Assembly (NCBI GenBank): GCA_949373145.1
Contig: CASICI010000006.1
Span: 48,581 to 112,580, forward strand
Direction: 5' to 3'
DNA: 64,000 nt
DNA from: an uncultured Phycisphaerales bacterium
GTDB lineage: Bacteria; Planctomycetota; Phycisphaerae; Phycisphaerales; SM1A02
A model generated the notes under the pieces. That model had not been told where the DNA came from and did no database searches. It saw only the letters and a program-made list of their open reading frames with translations. Shown piece by piece: positions 54,503 to 62,821 of the stretch. Each line of letters opens with the position of its first letter. The first letter of the stretch is position 1. Both the position numbers and the translations under genes were made by a program.

Positions 54503-55426
54503 ATGCCCAAGAAGCAACCACAGGAAGACCTCATCGACAGGGTCCTGAACAAGACACTCGGCGAAGGCTCACTGCGACGTTGGGCTGGAACGGGTGTCTG
54601 GTCGCTGCTGGCGCTCACTCTTCTTGCGGTCGTCATCATCGGAATCCCCAAACTTGAAGCCAGCCGCAGTCTCCGCGAGGCGGATCGCGACGTCACCATG
54701 ACACTGGTCGACGCACCGGAATGGTTCACCAACGCACCCGAGCTCATCGGTGAGATGGAGGCACGAATGACGCAAGTCGCCGGCGCGGACCCATTCGACC
54801 GAACCGGATTGATGAAAGCGCACAGAATCCTTCAAGAAGGTGGTTGGTTCGATCAGCTTGAACGTGTCGAAAGACAGGCCAATGGAAGCCTCCTGGTCTA
54901 TGGGACCCTGGTCAATCCCGCGGCGGTGATCCGATGGCAGGGCGTGGATCACCTCGTCGACGATCAAGGAAGGCTTCTGGACAAGGAGTTCGAGATGGGC
55001 ACCGCAAGCCCGTTGCTGCCATTGATCACCGGGACCAAGACCTCCCCCCCACGACATGCCGACGGCACATTGGACTTCGGCGGATTGTGGGCGAACTCGG
55101 AGGATCTGGACGCAGGAGTGCGACTCGCAGGACTGATCGCCCCCCGCTCATGGTCCAATGAGATCGAAAGCATCGATGTCGGGGAATACACGTCGGATCG
55201 CAATCTCTGGCTCGCGTGCCACTCGGGACCGAGAATTCTGTGGGGCCATGCTCCGGGGACCCGTGGTGCGACTGAAATCACCTCGAATGAAAAACTTCGA
55301 ATGATCGATTCGATCCACAAAACCTACGGCCCCTTCAGAAAACTCGATTATGAAGTGATCGATGTCAGACTTGATCTTGCAACGGTCAGTCGAGTCGCGA
55401 TCGGTGAAGAGATGAACTCCGAGTGA
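54503..55426 (+). CDS. ftsQ: FtsQ-like single-pass cell-division protein (tentative)
   Basis: A 307-residue protein: a basic cytoplasmic tail (MPKKQPQEDLIDRVLNKTLG), one transmembrane helix (VWSLLALTLLAVVIIGIP, about residues 32-50) and a periplasmic domain. The region GLMKAHRILQEGGWFDQLER, VERQANGSLLVYGTLVNPAA and HLVDDQGRLLD follows the FtsQ order of a POTRA-like strand-helix unit and beta domain with the D-x-x-G turn. The place after ddl is where ftsQ normally sits. ftsA and ftsZ do not follow. Sequence support alone is moderate. Confidence 0.6.
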   Translation: MPKKQPQEDLIDRVLNKTLGEGSLRRWAGTGVWSLLALTLLAVVIIGIPKLEASRSLREADRDVTMTLVDAPEWFTNAPELIGEMEARMTQVAGADPFDRTGLMKAHRILQEGGWFDQLERVERQANGSLLVYGTLVNPAAVIRWQGVDHLVDDQGRLLDKEFEMGTASPLLPLITGTKTSPPRHADGTLDFGGLWANSEDLDAGVRLAGLIAPRSWSNEIESIDVGEYTSDRNLWLACHSGPRILWGHAPGTRGATEITSNEKLRMIDSIHKTYGPFRKLDYEVIDVRLDLATVSRVAIGEEMNSE

Positions 55427-55427
55427 C

Positions 55428-56126
55428 ATGGCAGACTCCCCCACTTCACCATCCCCATCGTTTCCTCTTCCGCGTGGACTGATCATTCTGTCCTGTCTGT
55501 GGATCACCGGCGCATGGATATTCACCATGGGCCCGCGTGGTCCGTTGAATGCGGTGTCGGACGATCATGCCGAGGGCCTCAGGCTGTTCAGTGTGACACT
55601 GATGCTCGGAATCACCATCGCATGGCCGATGGCTCGCCTGCTTCTGCAACGATTCACGGCACCGATCCGCCAGACCGCTCTCGACTGCATCGTCTTGATC
55701 TGCAGCGTGGAAGTCACGCTGTGGCCGCTCAGGCTGCTGAGTGAATGGTCGGTCGATCGGACGCTCAGCATCACGAACATCCTCGCCGGCTGGATTCTTC
55801 TCGTGGGTGCGTTCATCGCATTGGCCGCGGGAAGCCGCAGCTGGCCTCCGAGAATTCTCGTTCTCGTGACTGTGATGGTCATGACCGTGTGCACCCCTCT
55901 GCTCACGACCGGCGAGGGACTGCACTGGTGGAGCCCGATCGACATCACACTGGGCGCCTCGACGATCGACCCGGCACGCCTGTTCGGCATGAGCCCGTGG
56001 CCGGGCCGATCCGCGGTTGCACAACTCGTGCTGGCCGCCTCTGGAGCATGGATCATCGTCTTCGGAGCGAGGATTCTCACTCGGTATCGAACGGACGATC
56101 TGGCGATTTCACGCTCGAATGATTAA
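55428..56126 (+). CDS. Multi-pass membrane protein of unknown function
   Basis: A 232-residue protein with six or seven predicted helices (LIILSCLWITGAWIFTM, LFSVTLMLGITIAWPMARLL, TNILAGWILLVGAFIALAAG, ILVLVTVMVMTVCTPLL and VLAASGAWIIVFGARILTRY). The only striking polar loop is GEGLHWWSPIDITLGASTID. It begins 1 nt after the ftsQ-like stop, so it is in the mur operon. I do not recognise the family; a role in envelope biogenesis is suggested by position only. Confidence 0.55.
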   Translation: MADSPTSPSPSFPLPRGLIILSCLWITGAWIFTMGPRGPLNAVSDDHAEGLRLFSVTLMLGITIAWPMARLLLQRFTAPIRQTALDCIVLICSVEVTLWPLRLLSEWSVDRTLSITNILAGWILLVGAFIALAAGSRSWPPRILVLVTVMVMTVCTPLLTTGEGLHWWSPIDITLGASTIDPARLFGMSPWPGRSAVAQLVLAASGAWIIVFGARILTRYRTDDLAISRSND

Positions 56127-56152
56127 GATGTTGGGAATGAAAAGCCGTGCTC

Positions 56153-56178
56153 ACGCCTTGCTCCAAAGAGCAAGGCGT
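56153..56178 (+). terminator. Stem-loop ending the mur/ftsQ-like operon
   Basis: A perfect 10-bp stem ACGCCTTGCT / AGCAAGGCGT with a 6-nt loop, 27 nt after the membrane-protein stop and 87 nt before greA. No T-tract follows, so termination or mRNA end protection are both possible. Confidence 0.5.
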
Positions 56179-56265
56179 CATGCTTGAACGGCAGTTTCCA
56201 AACCGGCAGGTCGATTCTTGAGCGGAATCACCCCCCTTTGAGACATGATTGACGGGATTCGTGAC

Positions 56266-56733
56266 ATGGACTTCATCACCGGAGAAGAAAAGAAGGAACT
56301 TGAGAACGAGCTTCGGGAGCACATCGCTTCCCGCAAGGAGCTGACCACCAGAATCGCGACTGCACGCGATCTGGGAGATCTCAAGGAGAACGCCGAATAC
56401 CACGCGGCACGCGAAGATCAGGGGCTCAATGAAGCCAAGATCCGCGAGCTCGAGTCACGACTGCAGACCGCCCAGGTCGCGGATGACGCTGAAGTGCCTG
56501 ACGACATGGTCTTTCTCGGTGCCACGGTTCTTCTCAAGGACCTCGAAGACGACGAAGAGGAGAAGTACCGCCTGGTGGGAAATCCCACGGGCGACTTCAC
56601 GCTCGACTACATCGAAGTGACTCCGACCTCGCCGATGGGCATCTCGCTGATGAAAGCACGCATCGGTGAGACGATCAGAGTGGATCTGCCCCGAGGCACA
56701 CGGCGTTACGAGATCCTTTCAATTGTCGACTGA
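56266..56733 (+). CDS. greA: Transcription elongation factor GreA
   Basis: A 155-residue factor that rescues backtracked RNA polymerase. The N-terminal coiled coil has [20 protein letters not shown] and the tip motif [20 protein letters not shown] with the catalytic acidic pair. The C-terminal FKBP-like domain contains [40 protein letters not shown] and [10 protein letters not shown] start at the ATG at 56266 ([11 protein letters not shown]), the usual length; an ATG at 56245 would add seven residues. Confidence 0.93.
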   Translation: MDFITGEEKKELENELREHIASRKELTTRIATARDLGDLKENAEYHAAREDQGLNEAKIRELESRLQTAQVADDAEVPDDMVFLGATVLLKDLEDDEEEKYRLVGNPTGDFTLDYIEVTPTSPMGISLMKARIGETIRVDLPRGTRRYEILSIVD

Positions 56734-56799
56734 TCGACTCATTCAAAACGACTCGAGACCATCGCACTCCCCAGCAGTGCGCAGGGCCGGGTGTTCCTG

Positions 56800-58284
56800 A
56801 TGCAGCTGCTGGCTCTCGTGAACGAACAGGCCGGAGAACTGTCCTTGTTCCTGGACACCCTGGGACACTTTTTTCTGATCGACTTCGCGATCAGGTTCCT
56901 GTTGATCACCTTCGTCCTGATCAGAAAAAGCAACCAGCCGCAGACCGCACTGACCTGGGTGATCCTTCTGATGGGGCTTCCGATCCTGGGGTTCGTGCTC
57001 TACGGTCTCTTCGGAGAGGAACGCTTCGGCTACTTCCGAAAGAAACGACATGCCGCCGCGATCAAGCGAGTGGACATGCCGGGCGTTCATGCCAATTCCG
57101 TCGCCGAAAACAGAGTGATTCTTCCGATGATCCCCGGGCAGATCGCGACCCTTGCCGAGCAGGTCTCGGGCTCCGCACCGGTGAGTGGAAACCACATCGA
57201 GCTTCTGGGGGATTCAAAACGCTTCGTCACCCGACTCTCGGCGGACATCAGTGCGGCCGAGGAGGAAGTGCACCTGCTGTTCTTCATCTATCTCGACGAC
57301 AGCTCGGGGCAAATGGTCGCCCAGGCGATGATCGAGGCTGCCGAACGGGGTGTGAAGTGCCGTCTGCTGGTGGATGCGGTCGGCTCCAAGATGTTTCTGA
57401 GAAGTGAACTGGCGAGCCGCATGCGGCAAGGTGGCGTCGAGGTCGTCGGGGCGCTTCCAGTGAACCCGATCCGAATGCTTCTCTCCAGACTCGATCTTCG
57501 AAACCACAGAAAGATCGCGGTGATCGATGGACAGATCGGGTACACGGGATCGAACAATCTCGCCGAAGCGGCCTTTGCGATCAAACCCGATTTCGCCCCC
57601 TGGGTGGACTGTTCGATCAGAATCGACGGTCCGGCGACGAAGGAACTGCAGATCCTCTTTCTGGAGGACTGGCATTTCGAGACCGAAGATCTGCCGGAGA
57701 CTCCGCTGAGGAGACAGCCCACGAAGTGCGAGAACGGACTGCCGGTACAGATCATCGCGACCGGCCCGAACTTCTACAACGAAGCGACCACTCAGATCGT
57801 CCAGGCCTGCATCCATCAGGCAACTCATGAACTGGTGTTGACGACTCCCTACTTCGTTCCGGATGAGACCACCATCAAGAACCTCTGCGTCTGCGCCAGA
57901 AGAGGTGTGCAGACGACTCTGGTGGTACCAGCCCGAAACGACTCCTGGATGGTGGCCGCGGCAAGTCGTTCGAACTACGCGCCGCTTCTCAAGGCCGGTG
58001 TCGACATCCACGAATTCAACGGCGGCCTGCTCCACGCCAAGACGATCACGATCGACCGGGAGATCGGAATCGTGATGAGCGCCAATCTGGATCGAAGAAG
58101 TTTCAACCTGAACTTCGAGTGTGGCGGGATCATCTACGACAGCGCCTTCGCCGCGGAGCTCAGGGATCTTCAGGAGACCTACATCGACAGTTCGAATCGA
58201 ATCGAAGAGTCGGAATGGCTGAAGAGAAGCGTGGCCCGCCGGGTCGGCAACACGCTGGCAGGTTTTCTCAGTCCTATTCTGTGA
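56800..58284 (+). CDS. cls: Cardiolipin synthase, phospholipase D family
   Basis: A 494-residue membrane enzyme that joins two phosphatidylglycerols. Two N-terminal helices (HFFLIDFAIRFLLITFVLI and TALTWVILLMGLPILGFVLY) precede two HKD motifs: NHRKIAVIDGQIGYTGSNN and LHAKTITIDREIGIVMSANL. FFIYLDDSSGQMVAQAMIEA and VQACIHQATHELVLTTPYFV are typical. An upstream GTG at 56791 is an alternative start. The final 11 bp overlap the convergent ASPIC/UnbV gene. Confidence 0.93.
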   Translation: MQLLALVNEQAGELSLFLDTLGHFFLIDFAIRFLLITFVLIRKSNQPQTALTWVILLMGLPILGFVLYGLFGEERFGYFRKKRHAAAIKRVDMPGVHANSVAENRVILPMIPGQIATLAEQVSGSAPVSGNHIELLGDSKRFVTRLSADISAAEEEVHLLFFIYLDDSSGQMVAQAMIEAAERGVKCRLLVDAVGSKMFLRSELASRMRQGGVEVVGALPVNPIRMLLSRLDLRNHRKIAVIDGQIGYTGSNNLAEAAFAIKPDFAPWVDCSIRIDGPATKELQILFLEDWHFETEDLPETPLRRQPTKCENGLPVQIIATGPNFYNEATTQIVQACIHQATHELVLTTPYFVPDETTIKNLCVCARRGVQTTLVVPARNDSWMVAAASRSNYAPLLKAGVDIHEFNGGLLHAKTITIDREIGIVMSANLDRRSFNLNFECGGIIYDSAFAAELRDLQETYIDSSNRIEESEWLKRSVARRVGNTLAGFLSPIL

Positions 58285-60025
58285 CGTCCCGGGAAATCGA
58301 ACTGCGCACGACCGTGACCAGACGGTCGGGATCGACCTCAAGCCGTTCCACCACGGCATCCGGCCAGCGAACGGTCAGCGTGCCTCGTTCGAACCCCTCC
58401 GGAAGACCGAAATGAAGGACGGGCGACCAGTTGGACTGGAACGGTCCACCCCCGCTCACCCAGCGGATCGCGGACCAGTCACCGGATTCCAGACGCACCA
58501 CCGCACCCACCCCGTGCCTGTTCCCAACGCCGGGTCTGTCATCCTCGAGTCGGACCTGCAACCAGCCTGAACGATCGAGATCGTTTCGAAGCAGGCGCAC
58601 CGGACCGTTCAACTCACTGACGACCAGATCGATGTCACCGTCTCCATCAAGATCATCGAACACGGCACTGCGATCGCGATGAGCTTCCGCGATGGCGCCT
58701 TCAGGTTCGATGCGGCGAAAACGCTCACCGTCCCGTTCCATCAGAAGGATCGCCTGCTCGTAGTCGGAATCCATGGTGGCGCGTGTCGCCTGGGGATAGA
58801 CATGGCCGTTGACGACCAGCAGATCCTCATCGCCATCGTGATCGAAGTCGAAGAATCCACTGGCCCATCCGAGGAACGGACGGCTCACCAGCGCGAGACC
58901 GAACTGCCTGGTTCGATCATCGAAGAAACCGGCTCCGCTAGAAACGTGCATCGTGTTCGAGTCACTCGAGAAATTCGAACTGAACATGTCCGGGGACTCG
59001 TCACCGTTCACATCGGCGACCGCCATGCCCATCGTGGCCTGGTCGTATCCGTTGAGATCGTGCGCCAGCCCGGACATGAGCCCGGACTCCTTGAAGGCGA
59101 GTCCATCCTCCGCGGTCGACCGATTGAGGTAGAGATCATTGGCTTCGGAATCATTCCCGACAAGGACGTCGATGAGACCATCATCATTCATGTCGAGAAT
59201 CGCGACGTTCAATCCGTAGCTCGGGTGCAGATCGCCGAGAGGGTCGCCCGGTTGATGAAGCCTGAAGGTGCCATCACCTTCATTCTCGTAGAACAGGTCG
59301 GACAGCGATGGAAGCCCACGTGGCCCGTTGACCACGTCGATCCCCTTGAAACGTGCCGGGGGCACGGGCTTCGTGGCATCGAAATCGACGTACCGGGTGA
59401 CGAAGAGATCAAGGTCACCGTCAAGATCCAGATCGCCGAAAGCCGCACTGGTCGACCATCCGGAGTCACCGATTCCGCTGCTGAGAGAGACATCCTCGAA
59501 GGTGCCATCACCTCGATTTCTCAAAAGGACGTCAGGGCCGTAACAGGCGATGAAGATGTCGTCGAGACCATCTGCATCGATGTCGCCCACCGCGGTCCCG
59601 AACGACCAACGAGTGTGGGTGATGCCCGCGAGTTCGGTGATGTCGGTGAACTGAAGCGAACCGTCGTTTCGAAAAAGTCTGGCACCGGGCCCTGCCTCCG
59701 GATCGGACAACGTCGCGCCGTTGGGGACGAAGAGATCACGGTCGCCATCCTGGTCGAAATCGATCAAGGCGAGTCCCCCTCCCTTGACCTCGAGGATCTG
59801 AGTCGATGGCGTGTCACCGGACACCGTTTCGACTGCGATGCCGGATCCGGCAGTGACATCGCTGAACACGAAGGGAACGGTGTCCAGGGTCCGCGCCGAG
59901 GCTTCGGACGATGAACCGTGTTCCTCAGTGTCAGAACAGCCTCCACTCAGAAGGAAAGCTCCAAAGAGGGATGACCCCAGGAGCTTCAGAGAAACACGTG
60001 ATGACCAGACGCGGACACGGCTCAT
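58274..60025 (-). CDS. ASPIC/UnbV and FG-GAP repeat lipoprotein
   Basis: A 583-residue exported protein. The signal LLGSSLFGAFLLSGGCSDTE has a lipobox ending in Cys. The body is a beta-propeller of FG-GAP/VCBS repeats with calcium loops (DFDQDGDRDLFVPNG, DIDADGLDDIFIACYG, DLDLDGDLDLFVTRYV, DLDGDGDIDLVVSELN). The C-terminal ASPIC/UnbV domain has GVGAVVRLESGDWSAIRWVS and TLTVRWPDAVVERLEVDPDR. Such proteins are abundant in planctomycetes, and their ligand is unknown. Coupled by a 4-bp overlap to the TPR lipoprotein gene upstream, so the two probably work as a pair. Confidence 0.88.
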   Translation of the reverse strand: MSRVRVWSSRVSLKLLGSSLFGAFLLSGGCSDTEEHGSSSEASARTLDTVPFVFSDVTAGSGIAVETVSGDTPSTQILEVKGGGLALIDFDQDGDRDLFVPNGATLSDPEAGPGARLFRNDGSLQFTDITELAGITHTRWSFGTAVGDIDADGLDDIFIACYGPDVLLRNRGDGTFEDVSLSSGIGDSGWSTSAAFGDLDLDGDLDLFVTRYVDFDATKPVPPARFKGIDVVNGPRGLPSLSDLFYENEGDGTFRLHQPGDPLGDLHPSYGLNVAILDMNDDGLIDVLVGNDSEANDLYLNRSTAEDGLAFKESGLMSGLAHDLNGYDQATMGMAVADVNGDESPDMFSSNFSSDSNTMHVSSGAGFFDDRTRQFGLALVSRPFLGWASGFFDFDHDGDEDLLVVNGHVYPQATRATMDSDYEQAILLMERDGERFRRIEPEGAIAEAHRDRSAVFDDLDGDGDIDLVVSELNGPVRLLRNDLDRSGWLQVRLEDDRPGVGNRHGVGAVVRLESGDWSAIRWVSGGGPFQSNWSPVLHFGLPEGFERGTLTVRWPDAVVERLEVDPDRLVTVVRSSISRDVTE

Positions 60026-60849
60026 GATCCACTTCCCCCACCAAGCTCGCGCCAGCGTGCCAGAGCCTCTTCAGCCTCCGATGCACGCCCGAGCCGGGAA
60101 AGCAGCGACCCCTTTCGAAACCATGATTCGGCGAACTCCGGACTGATCTGGATGGCATTGGTGATGGCCTCAAGGGCTTCATCCTGTCGCTCATCACGAG
60201 CCAGAACATCGGACAATCTGATCCAGGCACGTCGCAGCTCCCGGCTTCGGATGGGCTCGGGCTCGAGGGCCGCGTACTCAAGCACCCGCCGAAACGACTC
60301 CTCCGCAGCCTCGAGACGATCGTCATTGAAGGCGAGAAGACCTGCGAGGAACGTCGTGTCGGCTTGTTCGGGAGCATCCTGTAGGCTGCGTTCCACACGG
60401 ACCCGGGACAACTCGGAGTCGCCGGCGTAGAACGCACTCCACGCGATGTAGTAATCGAGGAGTCCGTACTCGGCGAATTCCTGCTCGAGGGCCTCCGCCT
60501 TCAGATACTCGGACAGGGCCTGAGCGTGCGACTTCTTGCCGTGAAGTGCCATTCCTTTGAGAAAATGCGCTCTGGCGAGCTCCGGACGATCCTGAATTAC
60601 GGTGTCGAAGATGATCAGCGATTCATCAAGCCGCCCTGAGACCAGGAGTTGCTTGCCCACCTTCAACCGGGCGTCACCCGCAACCTGAGTGAGGGCGGGG
60701 CGATCGGCAGTCGAGCCAGAAACGCCCTCAGCGATGACCTCAGGGGTCTCGGAACCTCGTTCACAGCCCACCACGAGCAGGACAGAGGTAAAAAGAGTGA
60801 TCTTCAACCGCGAGAAGGTGTTTCGACGTGTCAGAAGCTGAATCGGCAT
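60022..60849 (-). CDS. TPR-repeat lipoprotein
   Basis: A 275-residue protein, MPIQLLTRRNTFSRLKITLF, with lipobox LLVVGC. TPR units follow: GRLDESLIIFDTVIQDRPEL, ARAHFLKGMALHGKKSHAQA, DDRLEAAEESFRRVLEYAAL and DEALEAITNAIQISPEFAES. GGAG 6 nt before the ATG at 60849 supports the start; a longer upstream reading is unlikely. ASPIC/UnbV genes are commonly paired with TPR genes, so this one may present or assemble that partner. Confidence 0.82.
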   Translation of the reverse strand: MPIQLLTRRNTFSRLKITLFTSVLLVVGCERGSETPEVIAEGVSGSTADRPALTQVAGDARLKVGKQLLVSGRLDESLIIFDTVIQDRPELARAHFLKGMALHGKKSHAQALSEYLKAEALEQEFAEYGLLDYYIAWSAFYAGDSELSRVRVERSLQDAPEQADTTFLAGLLAFNDDRLEAAEESFRRVLEYAALEPEPIRSRELRRAWIRLSDVLARDERQDEALEAITNAIQISPEFAESWFRKGSLLSRLGRASEAEEALARWRELGGGSGS

Positions 60850-61057
60850 GGGACGCTCCAAATCCGATGAAACGGGTAGATAACCGATCGTACTCAACGA
60901 GATGCCTCGAAGAACGGTTCCTGATAAATATCCGTTTTTAATTGTCAACAGCCGTTTGTTCTTGACCTCGAGAGGTCACCACGTACTCTTAAGAGAGCTC
61001 AAAAGCTGTTTCAATCAACCCCACCAGAGTTGTTCATATAAGAGTAGGAGTTCTTCC

Positions 61058-62740
61058 ATGACCCCAAGGTTCGGTACCGCCGGCATCTTGGTTCTTGCAG
61101 CAGTCACATGCGGCAGCCCCCTTCTGGGCTCTGCCGGAGACGACCTCGCCTTGCAGGAACGAAGTGGAGAACCATTCCGAGAGCTCTCGAATGCCCAATT
61201 CGATGCGTGGCTTCAGGGCAGAATCGACTACGGCACACCAGTCACGATCGCTCAGGGGCTTGGACCTCTGTTCAACAAATCGAACTGCCAGTCATGCCAC
61301 GGCACCGGAACCATCGTCGGTGGTCCCGGCACCATCGAAGTGACGTTCTTCGGCGGAGATGACAAAGGTTCCTTCGTCGATCTGACGCACCTTGGCGGCC
61401 CTGTCCATCAGCTCAGCGCCATCAACAGTGAATGCCACGAAGAGATTCCCGCGGAAGCCTCGATCGTGGTGAATCACATCACCAATGGCGCACTGGCCTA
61501 CGGACTCGTGGAGGCAATTGCCGATTCGACGCTGCTCGCCATGGAAGACCCTTTCGACAGTGACGGCGACGGTGTGAGTGGACGCGCCAGCGTGAGCGAA
61601 GCACTCGAAGCGCCCGGCGTGACCCGCGTCGGCCGATTCGGCTGGAAGGCGCAACTGCCCACGGTGCTGAGTTTCAGCGCGGACGCTTCACTCGGTGAAA
61701 TGGGACTCACCAACAGACTGCTGCCGGATGAACTCGCACCGAACGGTGACGAGGCGCTTCTGGATACCTGTGACACCGTGGCGGACCCGGAAGATCAGCC
61801 CGACGCGAACGGCCTTGAATTCATCGACCGAGTGACCACGTATCAGCGATATCTCGCCCCCCCGCCCCAGACCCCGAAGTCGGGCATGACCGGCGAAGCG
61901 ATCTTCAACAACGTGGGATGTGCCGCATGCCACTCACCGACCCTGACGACCGCGGATGACCCCGCACTCGAATCCTTCCTGAGAAACCGCGATTTCAAGC
62001 CCTATGGTGATTTCCTTCTGCATTGCATGGGAACTCTGGGCGATGGCGTGCGACTTGGCGATGCCTTCGAATGTGAAATGAGGACACCGCCTCTCTGGGG
62101 ACTTCGCTGGCGACAGGCCATGCTTCATGATGGACGAGCGGGCAGCGGCGACTTCGAAGCACGCGTGACCACGGCCATCACCGAACACGGTCTCTTCGGA
62201 GAAGCCAGTGACAGCATGGCGCTTTTCGCGGCTCTGTCCCAGAGCGAGAAGGATTCGTTGATTCAATTCCTGGACTCGCTCGGCAGAATCGAATTCGACT
62301 ACGACGGCGATGAAGATGTGGACATGAATGACTTCGAGGCCTTCAAGCAGTGCTTCGAACAGGACAACGTGATCACGCCCGACGACGCGTGCGCGATCGG
62401 CGACATCGACCAGGACGGCGACGCCGACCTTGACGATGCGGCCTTCCTCATGGAAGCCTTGGACGTGACGCCCGAGGATTGCAACGACAATGGCACCGCC
62501 GATCTGCTCGAAATCCTCGAAGACTCCTCGCTGGACGATGACGACGATGGTGTCCTGGACGCCTGCGTCTGCATCGCCGACATCAACGGAGACGGCAGCG
62601 TCGGTGGCCCCGACCTTGCAGTCATCCTCTCTGCATGGGGTACCGCCAATGCCAGTGCCGATCTCGATGGAGACGGACAGATCACAGGCGCGGACCTCTC
62701 ATTGGTACTCGCCAACTGGGGCCCATGCTCAGGCGGCTGA
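61058..62740 (+). CDS. Di-heme oxidoreductase (cytochrome c peroxidase-like) with dockerin tail
   Basis: A 560-residue secreted protein. The signal MTPRFGTAGILVLAAVTCGS is followed by a di-heme domain of the DHOR/thiol oxidoreductase type. Heme motifs are CQSCH (C77, C80, H81) and CAACH (C288, C291, H292), with further conserved RTPPLWGLRWRQAMLHDGRA near the C-terminal end. Residues of about 420-490 are calcium-loop repeats (DYDGDEDVDMNDFEAFKQCF, DIDQDGDADLDDAAFLMEAL), then a paired dockerin-like end (NGDGSVGGPDLAVILSAWG, DGDGQITGADLSLVLANWG). AGGAG lies 7 nt before the ATG. Electron acceptor and substrate unknown; the tail suggests surface attachment or sorting. Confidence 0.85.
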   Translation: MTPRFGTAGILVLAAVTCGSPLLGSAGDDLALQERSGEPFRELSNAQFDAWLQGRIDYGTPVTIAQGLGPLFNKSNCQSCHGTGTIVGGPGTIEVTFFGGDDKGSFVDLTHLGGPVHQLSAINSECHEEIPAEASIVVNHITNGALAYGLVEAIADSTLLAMEDPFDSDGDGVSGRASVSEALEAPGVTRVGRFGWKAQLPTVLSFSADASLGEMGLTNRLLPDELAPNGDEALLDTCDTVADPEDQPDANGLEFIDRVTTYQRYLAPPPQTPKSGMTGEAIFNNVGCAACHSPTLTTADDPALESFLRNRDFKPYGDFLLHCMGTLGDGVRLGDAFECEMRTPPLWGLRWRQAMLHDGRAGSGDFEARVTTAITEHGLFGEASDSMALFAALSQSEKDSLIQFLDSLGRIEFDYDGDEDVDMNDFEAFKQCFEQDNVITPDDACAIGDIDQDGDADLDDAAFLMEALDVTPEDCNDNGTADLLEILEDSSLDDDDDGVLDACVCIADINGDGSVGGPDLAVILSAWGTANASADLDGDGQITGADLSLVLANWGPCSGG

Positions 62741-62821
62741 AAAGACAGACACGAATTTCCCCACCCCACACCCACAGCGGACAGACCGCTTCCCACTGCA
62801 ACGACTCTGGAGCAGAAAATC

